Assembly (NCBI GenBank): GCA_020524525.2
Contig: CP129018.1
Span: forward strand, 310,001-374,000
Source of the DNA: Bacillus tianshenii
Lineage (GTDB): Bacteria > Bacillota > Bacilli > Bacillales > Bacillaceae_N
Reading direction: 5' to 3'
DNA length: 64,000 nucleotides
Positions 8,265 to 15,974 of this stretch are shown here, in pieces (within the stretch, counting starts at the first letter, position 1; each line of letters opens with the position of its first letter). Made by a program: the position numbers and the translations under genes. The notes beneath the pieces were generated by a model that did no database searches, was not told where the DNA came from, and was given only the letters and a program-made list of their open reading frames with translations.

Positions 8265-9632
8265 ATGTCAGAATTGGAAGAAAAAGCAGCTGAAGAACAG
8301 TTCGAAGAAGAAGTGTTAAGAGCTATCATAGAAGGAGACTTGGCAGGTTTTCGAGAGGAATTTTTAGATGCCCATCCATATGATCGGGCAAAATTCTTTA
8401 TTAAGCAAGAAAAAGAAATACGCTTGAAGATGTATAGCTATCTTTCTCCAGAAGAAACAGCTGAAATGTTTGAAAACCTTGACATTGAAGACCAGGAAAT
8501 TGTACTTGAGGAAATGGACCCAGCTTATGCTGCTGAAATGCTTTCGAAGATGTATGCCGATGATGCGGTTGACGTCTTAAATGAGTTAGATAAAGCGCAA
8601 GTTGTCAGCTACTTAACAATTATGGATGATGAAGCAGCACAGGAAATTAAAGAGTTGCTCCATTATGAAGAGAAAACAGCCGGTAGTATTATGACGACCG
8701 AATTCGTCAATATAACGGCTAACTTAACGATATCTGATGCGATGAATCATCTGAAGAATGAAGCACCAGATGCGGAAACGATTTATTATATCTTCGTTAC
8801 AGATGAAGAAACCCGTCTTGTTGGTGTTATTTCATTGCGTGATTTGATTATTGCTGATAATAATAAAAAAATACATGAAGTAATGAATGACAGGGTTGTC
8901 TCAGTTTCTGTAAGTGAAGACCAGGAAGAAGTCGCGAAAATGATGAAAGATTATGACTTTCTGGCATTGCCTGTTGTTGATTTTCAGAAGCATTTATTAG
9001 GGATTATTACAGTCGATGATATTATGGACGTTATGGATGAAGAAGCTTCAGATGACTATTCGAAGCTTGCAGCGGTATCTGATATGGTTTCTACGGACCG
9101 TAATCCATTCTCCGCGGCAAGAAAGCGTCTGCCTTGGCTTGTTATTCTGTTGTTTCTCGGTATGATGACAGCTAGCTTGATTGGCCGATTTGAAGGTGCG
9201 CTTGATCAAGTGCCGATTCTAGCTGTGTTTATTCCTTTGATCGCTGGTATGGCCGGAAATACAGGCACCCAAGCGTTGGCGGTAGCAGTTAGGAGTATCG
9301 CTACAGGGGATGTTGAACAAGAAAGTAAGCTTAAATTGATTACACGTGAAGCAGGAACTGGTATTATTACAGGCACAACATGTGGTGTTGTATCTGTATT
9401 AGTTGTATATTTGTGGCATCATGATCTTTTTTTAGGCGTTCTTGTTGGAATATCAATTTTTGCCGCTTTAATTGTTGCTACATTAGCAGGTGCGCTTGTG
9501 CCATTGGTGATGCATAAGCTTAATATTGACCCTGCGGTTGCGTCTGGTCCATTTATTACGACGATTAATGATATTATTAGTATTTTAATTTATTTCGGGA
9601 TGGCTACAGTTTTTATGCAATATTTATTGTGA
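8265..9632 (+). CDS. mgtE: MgtE, Mg2+ transporter with CBS pair
   Basis: A 455-aa MgtE-family Mg2+ channel. The N-terminal superhelical domain covers about residues 25-125 (YLSPEETAEMFENLDIEDQ repeated Mg2+-sensor helices). A tandem CBS pair lies around 130-255 (TAGSIMTTEFVNI; VGVISLRDLII; VSVSEDQEEVAKMMKDYDFLALPVV; LGIITVDDIMDVM). The C-terminal pore has five hydrophobic helices, with PLIAGMAGNTGTQALAVAVR typical of the family. I chose ATG 8265 because GGGAGG lies ten bases upstream; GTG 8256 would abut it. Followed after 30 bp by the CPA2 antiporter gene, likely one transcript. Confidence 0.94.
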   Translation: MSELEEKAAEEQFEEEVLRAIIEGDLAGFREEFLDAHPYDRAKFFIKQEKEIRLKMYSYLSPEETAEMFENLDIEDQEIVLEEMDPAYAAEMLSKMYADDAVDVLNELDKAQVVSYLTIMDDEAAQEIKELLHYEEKTAGSIMTTEFVNITANLTISDAMNHLKNEAPDAETIYYIFVTDEETRLVGVISLRDLIIADNNKKIHEVMNDRVVSVSVSEDQEEVAKMMKDYDFLALPVVDFQKHLLGIITVDDIMDVMDEEASDDYSKLAAVSDMVSTDRNPFSAARKRLPWLVILLFLGMMTASLIGRFEGALDQVPILAVFIPLIAGMAGNTGTQALAVAVRSIATGDVEQESKLKLITREAGTGIITGTTCGVVSVLVVYLWHHDLFLGVLVGISIFAALIVATLAGALVPLVMHKLNIDPAVASGPFITTINDIISILIYFGMATVFMQYLL

Positions 9633-9663
9633 CTGTGGAAAGATTTTATTAGGGGGTGCTTTG

Positions 9664-11511
9664 ATGGAACAACATGCTTCGGTAACCTCGCTTGTCATTG
9701 TTATTATCGTTGCGTTTCTCACGCCAATATTACTGCACCGGTTGAAATTAAACATTATTCCTGTCGTTGTAGCAGAAATCATCATGGGATTGATTATAGG
9801 AAAAAGTGGTTTGAACCTCGTGCACCCCGACATCTGGCTTGAGACGTTGTCTACACTTGGTTTTATTTTCTTAATGTTTTTAAGTGGATTAGAAATTGAT
9901 TTCTCTGCTTTTGCTGGAGGGAAGAAAAAGAAAGAGGATGAACCGAATGCATTCTTTGTTGCTTTCATTTTCTTCATTGGTGTATTTGTGTTATCACTCG
10001 TCTTATCGCTTATCTTTGTATGGGCAGGATTTATTGATAATGCCTTCTTAATGACATTAATTATTTCGACAATCTCTCTTGGGGTTGTCGTGCCGACGCT
10101 AAAAGACGCACAAATAATGAAAACAAATATAGGACAGACGATATTGCTTGTTGCCGTTATTGCTGACTTAGTAACGATGGTATTGCTGGCGGTATTTGTT
10201 TCATTGTATGGCGAAGGGCACGGGAACATGTGGCTACTGTTAATTTTGTTTGGAGCCGGTGTACTTCTGTATTTTGTTGGGAAGAACTTTCGACACAAGT
10301 CATTTGTTGAAACGATGGCAACCGGTACAATTCAAATCGGCACGCGTGCTGTCTTTGCGTTAATTATTTTCCTTGTTGCCTTGAGTGAGTCAGTGGGAGC
10401 AGAAAATATTCTTGGGGCATTCTTAGCTGGTGTATTAGTTTCATTACTATCACCGAACACAGATATGGTTCATAAGCTCGATTCCTTTGGCTACGGTTTT
10501 CTTATTCCGATCTTCTTCGTAATGGTCGGGGTAAACCTTGATGTGATTTCATTGTTCAGTGATCCGAAGGTTATGATGCTTATCCCGCTCTTGTTAATTG
10601 CATTGTTTGCATCTAAAATCATTCCTGCGCTTGTATTGAAAAAGTGGTATGACTGGAACACCGTGTTTGCCTCTGGGTTTATCTTAACGTCAACACTGTC
10701 ACTTGTAATTGCAGCTTCAACAATTGGTGAGCGTATGGGGATGATTGATTCTCAAATGTCTGGGGCTCTTATTTTAGTGGCTGTTATTGCATGTATCATT
10801 TCACCGATTTTATTTAAAAAGGTGTTTAAAAAGCAAGAAGAAGGGCCGCAGCGTACGAAAATTGCTTTTATCGGTGCAAATCGTATGACCTTACCTGTCA
10901 CACGGGAGCTTGACCCAGGTCAATATGAAACGATCTTGTATCATACAAAGCAAGATAAGATTGATAGTCGTACAGCGAGTTCGTGTTTTCACATTTATGA
11001 AGTGGAAGACTATCACCTTGATACGTTGAAAGAACAGAATGTATTTGATGTCGATATGTTGATTGTGTCAACTGGTGAGGAAGATACAAACAAAGAAGTT
11101 GCTATCTATGCAAAGGATATTGAAGGCGTTGAACGGGTGATCGCGCGGATTGAATCTGCAGATGCCGAAGCTGCTGTGAAGGCGCACAATATTGATGTTT
11201 TCTCTGTTCTTATGTCAACGAAGACATTGCTGAAAGCGTTAATCGAATCACCAAGCGTCATGAATATCTTTACAAAGCAGGAAAGCGGCTTATTCCAAAT
11301 TAATATGAACAATCCGAAATACCATGGAATTATGCTTCGTAACTTTCCGTTTACAGGGGATGTCATTATGGTTCGCGTCTTTCGTGGAAAAGACTCCATT
11401 GTCCCTCATGGTGACACAGAGCTCCGTCTCAATGACCGCTTGATTGTCACTGGTTCAGTTGAATATGTTGATGAATTGAAGCACATGTTAGAGTATTGTG
11501 AGTGGTGTTAA
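9664..11511 (+). CDS. yjbQ: YjbQ-like CPA2 cation:proton antiporter with RCK-type C-terminus
   Basis: A 615-aa monovalent cation:proton antiporter-2. Residues 1-385 hold about 12 transmembrane helices of the Na+/H+ exchanger fold (LNIIPVVVAEIIMGLIIGKSGL; GFIFLMFLSGLEIDF; ENILGAFLAGVLVSLLSP). After a linker (FKKQEEGPQ) there is a TrkA-N-like nucleotide-binding domain (TKIAFIGANRMTLPVTREL...) and a TrkA-C-like end (FPFTGDVIMVRVFRGKDSIVPHGDTELRLNDRLIV). RCK domains sense nucleotides or c-di-AMP in related exchangers; ligand here unknown. ATG 9664 follows AGGGGGTG. Same position relative to prpE as B. subtilis yjbQ. Confidence 0.9.
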   Translation: MEQHASVTSLVIVIIVAFLTPILLHRLKLNIIPVVVAEIIMGLIIGKSGLNLVHPDIWLETLSTLGFIFLMFLSGLEIDFSAFAGGKKKKEDEPNAFFVAFIFFIGVFVLSLVLSLIFVWAGFIDNAFLMTLIISTISLGVVVPTLKDAQIMKTNIGQTILLVAVIADLVTMVLLAVFVSLYGEGHGNMWLLLILFGAGVLLYFVGKNFRHKSFVETMATGTIQIGTRAVFALIIFLVALSESVGAENILGAFLAGVLVSLLSPNTDMVHKLDSFGYGFLIPIFFVMVGVNLDVISLFSDPKVMMLIPLLLIALFASKIIPALVLKKWYDWNTVFASGFILTSTLSLVIAASTIGERMGMIDSQMSGALILVAVIACIISPILFKKVFKKQEEGPQRTKIAFIGANRMTLPVTRELDPGQYETILYHTKQDKIDSRTASSCFHIYEVEDYHLDTLKEQNVFDVDMLIVSTGEEDTNKEVAIYAKDIEGVERVIARIESADAEAAVKAHNIDVFSVLMSTKTLLKALIESPSVMNIFTKQESGLFQINMNNPKYHGIMLRNFPFTGDVIMVRVFRGKDSIVPHGDTELRLNDRLIVTGSVEYVDELKHMLEYCEWC

Positions 11512-11512
11512 G

Positions 11513-11541
11513 CCTTCAGGACATTTCCTGGAGGTTTTTTT
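11513..11541 (+). terminator. Terminator after the CPA2 antiporter gene
   Basis: Stem CCTTCAGGA / TCCTGGAGG followed by seven T residues. Confidence 0.85.
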
Positions 11542-11652
11542 ATTATAGGGGGAGGACACTGTGATGTTTTCTTTACAAAAAAGCAGGTTTTTAGCTATTA
11601 AAAGGTGTATTGTAATAGGGAAATCGGATTTGTAGTTTTTGGAGGTAGTTGA

Positions 11653-11949
11653 ATGTTTTTTGTGTTGCTAACCATCTCAATTACGCTTTCTGTTGTCGGT
11701 TTACTGGCGATTATCGGGCATAAATCGAACACAGATTTTGTAATTGGTGGCGTCTTACTTGCAATGGGGCTGCTTGTAATTGTGTTGACTGTTCGAAAAT
11801 ATCGGAAACGTAAGAATCAAAATAGCGATAACGGTAGTTCTTGGGCAGATTGTGCTATGCTTGATTGCTCACCTGTTACTAGCGGTAAAGGTAAAAGTAA
11901 TGGTTTAGACTGTGATTGTCTCGATTGTGACGGCGGTTTTCCGAATTAG
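11653..11949 (+). CDS. Small membrane protein with Cys/Asp-rich tail
   Basis: A 98-aa protein not recognised. Two hydrophobic helices (about residues 1-21 and 29-46) are followed by a basic stretch RKYRKRKNQN and a polar tail holding six cysteines in paired spacing (DCAMLDCSPV...LDCDCLDCDGG). TTGGAGGTAG lies before the ATG. Its stop codon forms part of the ribosome site of the next gene, so the two are translationally linked. The tail could bind metal, but no known cluster motif is present. Confidence 0.65.
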   Translation: MFFVLLTISITLSVVGLLAIIGHKSNTDFVIGGVLLAMGLLVIVLTVRKYRKRKNQNSDNGSSWADCAMLDCSPVTSGKGKSNGLDCDCLDCDGGFPN

Positions 11950-11958
11950 GGGATGCAG

Positions 11959-12318
11959 ATGAAAACATTAGTACAGGAGATCATGACACTCCAATTTATT
12001 CCTTGTCATCGCAAGCGTGAACGGTCCCTTGTTGTGTGCGGAAGACAGTTTCCGATTTGTTTTCGTTGCATGGCAATTTTGCTTGGATACTTGTTTGTTA
12101 TTCCTTTGTTATTTTTTGTAGAAGCAGACCAAATCATCTTGAAATTAGGTATCGCGCTTCTTTGCCATGTGCCAATGTTCGCTGATGGTTTCACTCAATT
12201 ATGGGGATGGCGAAGCAGTCGGAATGGCCTGCGCTTTTGTACGGGACTATTAAGTGGGTTTGGTCAGTCTCTATTGATTGTTGTAATAGCAAAGTGGCTT
12301 GTTGAGCTTATTATTTAA
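11959..12318 (+). CDS. DUF2085 family membrane protein
   Basis: A 119-aa membrane protein. It has the DUF2085 pattern near the N-terminus: PCHRKRERSLVVCGRQFPICFRC, with the CHRxxERS block and two later Cys residues, then three hydrophobic segments (AILLGYLFVIPLLFFV; IALLCHVPMFADG; LIVVIAKWLVELII). Function of the family is unknown to me. TAGGGG, formed by the stop of the upstream gene, lies six bases before ATG 11959; ATG 11953 is an alternative. Likely a two-gene unit with the preceding Cys-tailed protein. Confidence 0.8.
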   Translation: MKTLVQEIMTLQFIPCHRKRERSLVVCGRQFPICFRCMAILLGYLFVIPLLFFVEADQIILKLGIALLCHVPMFADGFTQLWGWRSSRNGLRFCTGLLSGFGQSLLIVVIAKWLVELII

Positions 12319-12329
12319 CTTTTCGTAGT

Positions 12330-12358
12330 TTGTACATAAGAAAAAGTAGTGGTATAAT
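12330..12358 (+). promoter_or_regulatory. Sigma-A promoter of fabI
   Basis: TTGTAC (12330-12335), 17-bp spacer, TATAAT (12353-12358). The FapR site starts five bases downstream, over the likely start point. Confidence 0.7.
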
Positions 12359-12362
12359 CTTT

Positions 12363-12379
12363 TTAAGACTAGGTACTAA
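12363..12379. promoter_or_regulatory. FapR operator upstream of fabI
   Basis: TTAAGACTAGGTACTAA; its complement TTAGTACCTAGTCTTAA matches the Bacillus FapR consensus (17-bp degenerate inverted repeat). It lies just downstream of the -10 box, so FapR would block initiation until malonyl-CoA binds it. Family knowledge plus visible match. Confidence 0.85.
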
Positions 12380-12419
12380 AAGTATGTCATAAATGAAGAG
12401 AGTGAAGGAGGAGTTTCAT

Positions 12420-13196
12420 ATGATTTCATTGGAAGGCCGTACATATGTCATTATGGGAGTTGCAAATAAACGAAGCATTGCTTGGGGGATTGCTCAAGCG
12501 CTTGATAAAGCAGGAGCAAGCTTAGTATTTACATATGCAGGAGATCGCTTAGAAAAGAACGTGAAGGACTTAGCAGCAACATTAGAAAAAGATTCACTCG
12601 TTATCCCTTGTGACATTACCGATGACCAAGAAATTGATAAGGCTTTCTCAACCATTAAAGAAGAAGTTGGCGTCATTCATGGTCTTGCGCATTGTATTGC
12701 CTTTGCGAACAAAGAAGAGCTAACTGGTGAATATATGAATACAACACGCGAGGGCTTCTTACTTGCGCACAATATTAGCTCCTATTCGTTAACGGCTGTT
12801 GCAAAATCAGTGAAAGAAAAAGAATTGATGAGTGAAGGCGGCAGCATTGTGACCCTTACATACCTTGGCGGCGAACGTGTTGTTGAGAATTATAATGTGA
12901 TGGGTGTAGCGAAAGCTTCTTTGGATGCAAGTATGAAGTATCTTGCAAGTGACCTAGGAAAATACGGTATTCGTGTCAATGCGATTTCTGCCGGTCCAAT
13001 TCGTACGCTTTCTGCAAAGGGAATTGGTAACTTTAATTCTATTCTAAAAGAAATTGAAGAACGCTCACCATTGCGCCGAACTGTTACCCAAGAGGATGTT
13101 GGGAATACAGCACTATTCTTAATGAGCAACTTATCAAATGGTATTACCGGGGAAATGCTTCACGTTGACTCAGGCTATAATATTATCGCTCGCTAA
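12420..13196 (+). CDS. fabI: FabI, NADH-dependent enoyl-ACP reductase
   Basis: A 258-aa short-chain dehydrogenase-like enoyl-[ACP] reductase of type II fatty acid synthesis. It begins SLEGRTYVIMGVANKRSIAWGIAQAL (nucleotide loop typical of FabI), has CDITDDQ, and the active-site Tyr-x6-Lys pattern in YNVMGVAKASLDASMKYLA with the preceding YLGGERVVENYN; then SAGPIRTLSAKGI. GGAGGAG is seven bases before ATG 12420; the upstream in-frame ATG at 12393 would place the ribosome site inside the gene. Monocistronic, between a FapR-controlled promoter and a terminator. The position after the yjb block matches B. subtilis fabI (yjbW). Confidence 0.96.
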   Translation: MISLEGRTYVIMGVANKRSIAWGIAQALDKAGASLVFTYAGDRLEKNVKDLAATLEKDSLVIPCDITDDQEIDKAFSTIKEEVGVIHGLAHCIAFANKEELTGEYMNTTREGFLLAHNISSYSLTAVAKSVKEKELMSEGGSIVTLTYLGGERVVENYNVMGVAKASLDASMKYLASDLGKYGIRVNAISAGPIRTLSAKGIGNFNSILKEIEERSPLRRTVTQEDVGNTALFLMSNLSNGITGEMLHVDSGYNIIAR

Positions 13197-13216
13197 AACA
13201 GCATATTAATTGTAGG

Positions 13217-13253
13217 AAGACTCTTCAAGTTAAATTGGAGGGTCTTTTTTTTT
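13217..13253 (+). terminator. Terminator after fabI
   Basis: Stem AAGACTCTTCAA / TTGGAGGGTCTT with G-U pairs, followed by a run of eight or more T. Confidence 0.85.
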
Positions 13254-13286
13254 GTGTGCAAGAAGTATTATTTTTTCACAATTCAC

Positions 13287-13306
13287 AATTGGCATGAAAT
13301 TTGCAT
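13287..13306 (+). promoter_or_regulatory. Sigma-54 (SigL) type promoter of the NhaC-family gene
   Basis: TTGGCATGAAATTTGCAT around 13289-13306: GG at 13291-13292 and GC at 13303-13304, with the exact 12-base offset of -24/-12 promoters. The -24 box ends in T instead of the usual C. The leader to the ATG is about 200 nt and could hold an enhancer; nothing else is visible in 13307-13500. Confidence 0.6.
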
Positions 13307-13516
13307 GTAGTTTACAAGAAAAGAACTTAATGCAGAAAAAATCATGAAAGGAGAGAATAATTTCACTGGAGGTATCGAGCCGATTTTTAAGTTCAATTTT
13401 ACAAAAATTTTTGAAAATGGTATTCTCATATAGTGATTGTGAAATTTGAATGTTTGAATAATTGAAGAAATTGTCGGTGAAGCAAGGTCTGAAACATAAC
13501 AAGGGGGCAACTTGTA

Positions 13517-14953
13517 ATGCAGCAAAAAGATAAGAACATAACGTTTGGATTAGCGTTGATTCCAATGCTTGTCATGGTTGTTGCAATGGGTGTAACAATT
13601 GTCAAGTTTGAAGGAAGTCCGCATATTCCGCTTATACTAGGGGCGATTGTATCCGCTTTCATCGCATGGCGCAAAGGTTTTAGTTGGAGAGATATTGAAC
13701 AAAGTGCTTATAAAGGCATTCGCTTAGCGCTTCCTGCCATCTTAATTATTATTACAGTTGGGATTACAATTGGGGCATGGATTGGCGGCGGGATTGTCGC
13801 AACGATGGTTTATTATGGCCTGAAACTAATTTCACCATCGTTATTCCTCGTTTCTATTTCAATCATTTGTGCGATTGTCACACTTGCAATCGGAAGTTCA
13901 TGGTCGACAATGGGAACAATCGGTGTCGCTGGTATGGGGATTGGTGCAAGTATGGGAATTCCATTACCTATGGTAGCTGGAGCGATTATTTCAGGTTCTT
14001 ATTTCGGGGATAAGATGTCGCCGTTATCAGATACCACAAACTTAGCATCAGGTGTTGTCGGTGCTGACTTATTTGATCATATTCGCCATATGCTTTATAC
14101 GACTATTCCTGGCTTTGTCATTTCAATTATTATTTATTGGTTTATGGGTCGTAAATTCACGGCGTCTAGTTTAAATAATGAGAATATTGCTAATGTAATG
14201 GATACACTGCAAGCGAATTTTGTTATTTCACCGTTATTATTACTAGTCCCGGCGATTGTTATTGTACTTGTTGCTCGAAGGGTGCCAGCCTTACCAGCGT
14301 TGTTTATTGGTGTCATTCTTGGTTGGGCGTCTCACATTCTTGTGCAGGGTGGAGCGATTGGTACAGCAGTTAACACCCTTCAAGGTGGATATTCAATTAC
14401 ATCAGGTAATGAGATGGTTGATACGCTGTTCAACCGCGGTGGTATCGATGATATGATGTATACGGTTTCATTAACGATTGTTGCGATGACATTCGGTGGA
14501 ATTATGGAACATACAGGCATGCTGAAAGCGCTTGTAGACCAGATTCTAAAGCTTGCACGTTCTGCTCGCAGCCTTGTCGTAACAACGATTGTATCTGCGT
14601 TTTTTACAAATGTAGCTGCAGCGGAGCAATACATATCGGTTGTCCTGCCAGGAAGAATGTACGCACAAGCATACCATGATAAGAACCTTCATCCGAAAAA
14701 CTTATCTCGTGCAGTAGAAGATGGGGGTACACTGACCTCTCCATTTGTTCCGTGGAATACATGTGGTGTCTACATTTATTCCACTCTAGGTGTTAGCGCC
14801 TTTCAGTATGCGCCATATGCTTTGGTGAACTTTATCGTTCCAATCTTAGCGATTATCTTCGCGACAGTAGGGTTTAAGCTCGCATATATGACAGATACTG
14901 AAGCAGCTGAATGGGACAAGCTCTTAAAAGAAAAAGAAAATCAAGCAGGATAA
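13517..14953 (+). CDS. nhaC: NhaC-family Na+/H+ (or amino/organic acid) antiporter
   Basis: A 478-aa, roughly 12-helix transporter of the NhaC family. Conserved blocks: SAYKGIRLALPAILIIITVGITIGAWIGGGIVATMVYYGL, IGSSWSTMGTIGVAGMGIG, SGSYFGDKMSPLSDTTNLASG, and late VEDGGTLTSPFVPWNTCGVYI. These contain the polar and Asp residues expected for ion binding. Family members include Na+/H+ antiporters and malate/lactate exchangers such as MleN, so the substrate is open. The sigma-54 type promoter and proximity to rocA-rocD hint at a role in amino-acid catabolism rather than plain Na+ extrusion (inference). GGGGGC precedes the ATG. Confidence 0.85.
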   Translation: MQQKDKNITFGLALIPMLVMVVAMGVTIVKFEGSPHIPLILGAIVSAFIAWRKGFSWRDIEQSAYKGIRLALPAILIIITVGITIGAWIGGGIVATMVYYGLKLISPSLFLVSISIICAIVTLAIGSSWSTMGTIGVAGMGIGASMGIPLPMVAGAIISGSYFGDKMSPLSDTTNLASGVVGADLFDHIRHMLYTTIPGFVISIIIYWFMGRKFTASSLNNENIANVMDTLQANFVISPLLLLVPAIVIVLVARRVPALPALFIGVILGWASHILVQGGAIGTAVNTLQGGYSITSGNEMVDTLFNRGGIDDMMYTVSLTIVAMTFGGIMEHTGMLKALVDQILKLARSARSLVVTTIVSAFFTNVAAAEQYISVVLPGRMYAQAYHDKNLHPKNLSRAVEDGGTLTSPFVPWNTCGVYIYSTLGVSAFQYAPYALVNFIVPILAIIFATVGFKLAYMTDTEAAEWDKLLKEKENQAG

Positions 14954-14959
14954 TATAAC

Positions 14960-14999
14960 AAAACCGGTACTCTGAATGCTTTTTAGAGTACCGGTTTTT
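14960..14999. terminator. Bidirectional terminator between nhaC and the Asp-repeat gene
   Basis: Fourteen-bp stem AAAACCGGTACTCT / AGAGTACCGGTTTT with A and T runs on both sides. Confidence 0.9.
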
Positions 15000-15004
15000 G
15001 TGGT

Positions 15005-15598
15005 TTATTTAATACCAAGGTCAAGACCTTTTGTTGTGAATTTTAGTACATAGGATTGATTAAGCTTTTTATTCCCTGCGGTTTGTACGTCGTTTGTGAC
15101 GTAGAGATAATAAGTTTGTCCTTTTTGATAATTTTGCTGTGGCTTAACTTTGACGGTTTTGCTATCAGCTGTGGATAGTGTTGTATTCACGATCTGTCCT
15201 TGTTTGTTACGTACATAAATATTTTTTGAAGTAATCGTGGAGGCTTTTACGTTGTTTGCAAAGTTGATACTCCAAACTTTATTTACCTCGATATTTCCCT
15301 CCGCCGTAAAGACATGCCAGTTTGGATGTTCAAAATCGTCTTCAAACAGGTCATCATAATCTTCATCACGATCGTCATCGTAGCGGTCATCATCCTCGTA
15401 ACGATCATCATCATTGTAGCGGTCATCATGGTCTTCGTAACGATCGTCATCCTCGTAACGATCATCGTCATCGTAGCGGTCATCATGGTCTTCATAACGA
15501 TCGTCATCATCATAACGATCATCATCAGCTAGAACATAGGTTGGGGATAAAACAAGTGAAGCAGCCAGCAATGTTTGTAATGTTCTTTTCCCTTTCAA
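15005..15598 (-). CDS. Secreted Asp/Tyr-repeat protein with Ig-like (SbsA-type) domain
   Basis: A 197-aa secreted protein. A signal peptide covers residues 1-24 (KGKRTLQTLLAASLVL..YVLA). Residues 25 to about 75 are a tandem repeat of DDRYED and DDRYEDHDDRY units, extremely acidic. From about residue 88 a beta-rich domain (NKVWSINFANNVKASTITSKNIYVRNKQGQ...TYYLYVTNDVQTAGNKKL) resembles bacterial SbsA-type Ig-like domains that start with 'sINF' and end 'sYVLKFTT'. The repeat could bind Ca2+ or cell-wall polymers (inference). Antisense to the surrounding nhaC and rocA genes, with its own terminator. No close functional name is recognised. Confidence 0.8.
   Translation of the reverse strand: MKGKRTLQTLLAASLVLSPTYVLADDDRYDDDDRYEDHDDRYDDDDRYEDDDRYEDHDDRYNDDDRYEDDDRYDDDRDEDYDDLFEDDFEHPNWHVFTAEGNIEVNKVWSINFANNVKASTITSKNIYVRNKQGQIVNTTLSTADSKTVKVKPQQNYQKGQTYYLYVTNDVQTAGNKKLNQSYVLKFTTKGLDLGIK
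15370..15526. repeat. Tandem repeat coding Asp-Asp-Arg-Tyr units
   Basis: About ten diverged copies of an 18-27 bp unit, seen on the plus strand as alternating CGATCGTCATC, GTAACGATCATC and GTAGCGGTCATCATGG. All copies stay in frame, consistent with length change by slippage. Confidence 0.8.
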
Positions 15599-15762
15599 GT
15601 TTCACATCTCCTTTAATGTTTTTTGAACTGCTTCTATTACAACAAGCCAGTCTGAAAAAAAGCTGAAAAAAACACAAAAGATGGAAATTAAGATTTGGAG
15701 AGTCAATTTCGTAATCAGGATAAAATATGTTTGCGTAGGAAAAATAAATAAGATGGTAAATA
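15599..15762. promoter_or_regulatory. Upstream region of the Asp-repeat gene
   Basis: AT-rich non-coding DNA before the Asp-repeat gene (minus strand); GGAGATGTG lies just before its ATG. The roc control sites start at 15763. Confidence 0.4.
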
Positions 15763-15819
15763 GCAAAAATAATTTGCGTTTTAATGCAAAAATATTTTTC
15801 GTCGAAAATTATTTTTGCA
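15763..15819. promoter_or_regulatory. Candidate RocR enhancer sites
   Basis: Two elements. 15763-15777 is GCAAAAATAATTTGC, a short inverted repeat. 15785-15819 is a long one: TGCAAAAATATTTTTCG, one base, then CGAAAATTATTTTTGCA, with 16 of 17 paired positions. They sit about 100-150 bp upstream of the expected start site of the sigma-54 promoter, the usual place for an NtrC-family activator; RocR is the expected one for rocA/rocD. Confidence 0.6.
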
Positions 15820-15890
15820 CTAAGTTGAGCTATTATTGCACAAATTGAATGAAAATAACGCAAATTCAAGTTTTATTGTGAACAGGAAAG

Positions 15891-15907
15891 TTGGCACAAT
15901 AATTGCA
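15891..15907 (+). promoter_or_regulatory. Sigma-54 (SigL) promoter of rocA-rocD
   Basis: TTGGCACAATAATTGCA with GG (15893-15894) and GC (15905-15906) 12 bases apart, an excellent -24/-12 match. Confidence 0.85.
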
Positions 15908-15974
15908 AGTAATATCTGTGGAAGAAAAATAATGGTGTTAATTTGAAAACTTTATATAGAGAGGGTGTTTTTTA

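Noticed and set aside
9624-10298. 224-codon minus-strand frame opposite the CPA2 antiporter gene
   Set aside because: It is a mirror frame of a membrane-protein gene, lacks a ribosome site and has no recognisable domain.
15360-15535. CRISPR-like repeat array
   Set aside because: The repeats are contiguous, diverged and in frame, and code DDRYED units of a secreted protein; there are no unique spacers.
15283-15666. Long plus- and minus-strand frames across the Asp-repeat region
   Set aside because: They are shadow frames of the repeat: low-complexity Met/Thr, Ile/Val or His strings without ribosome sites.
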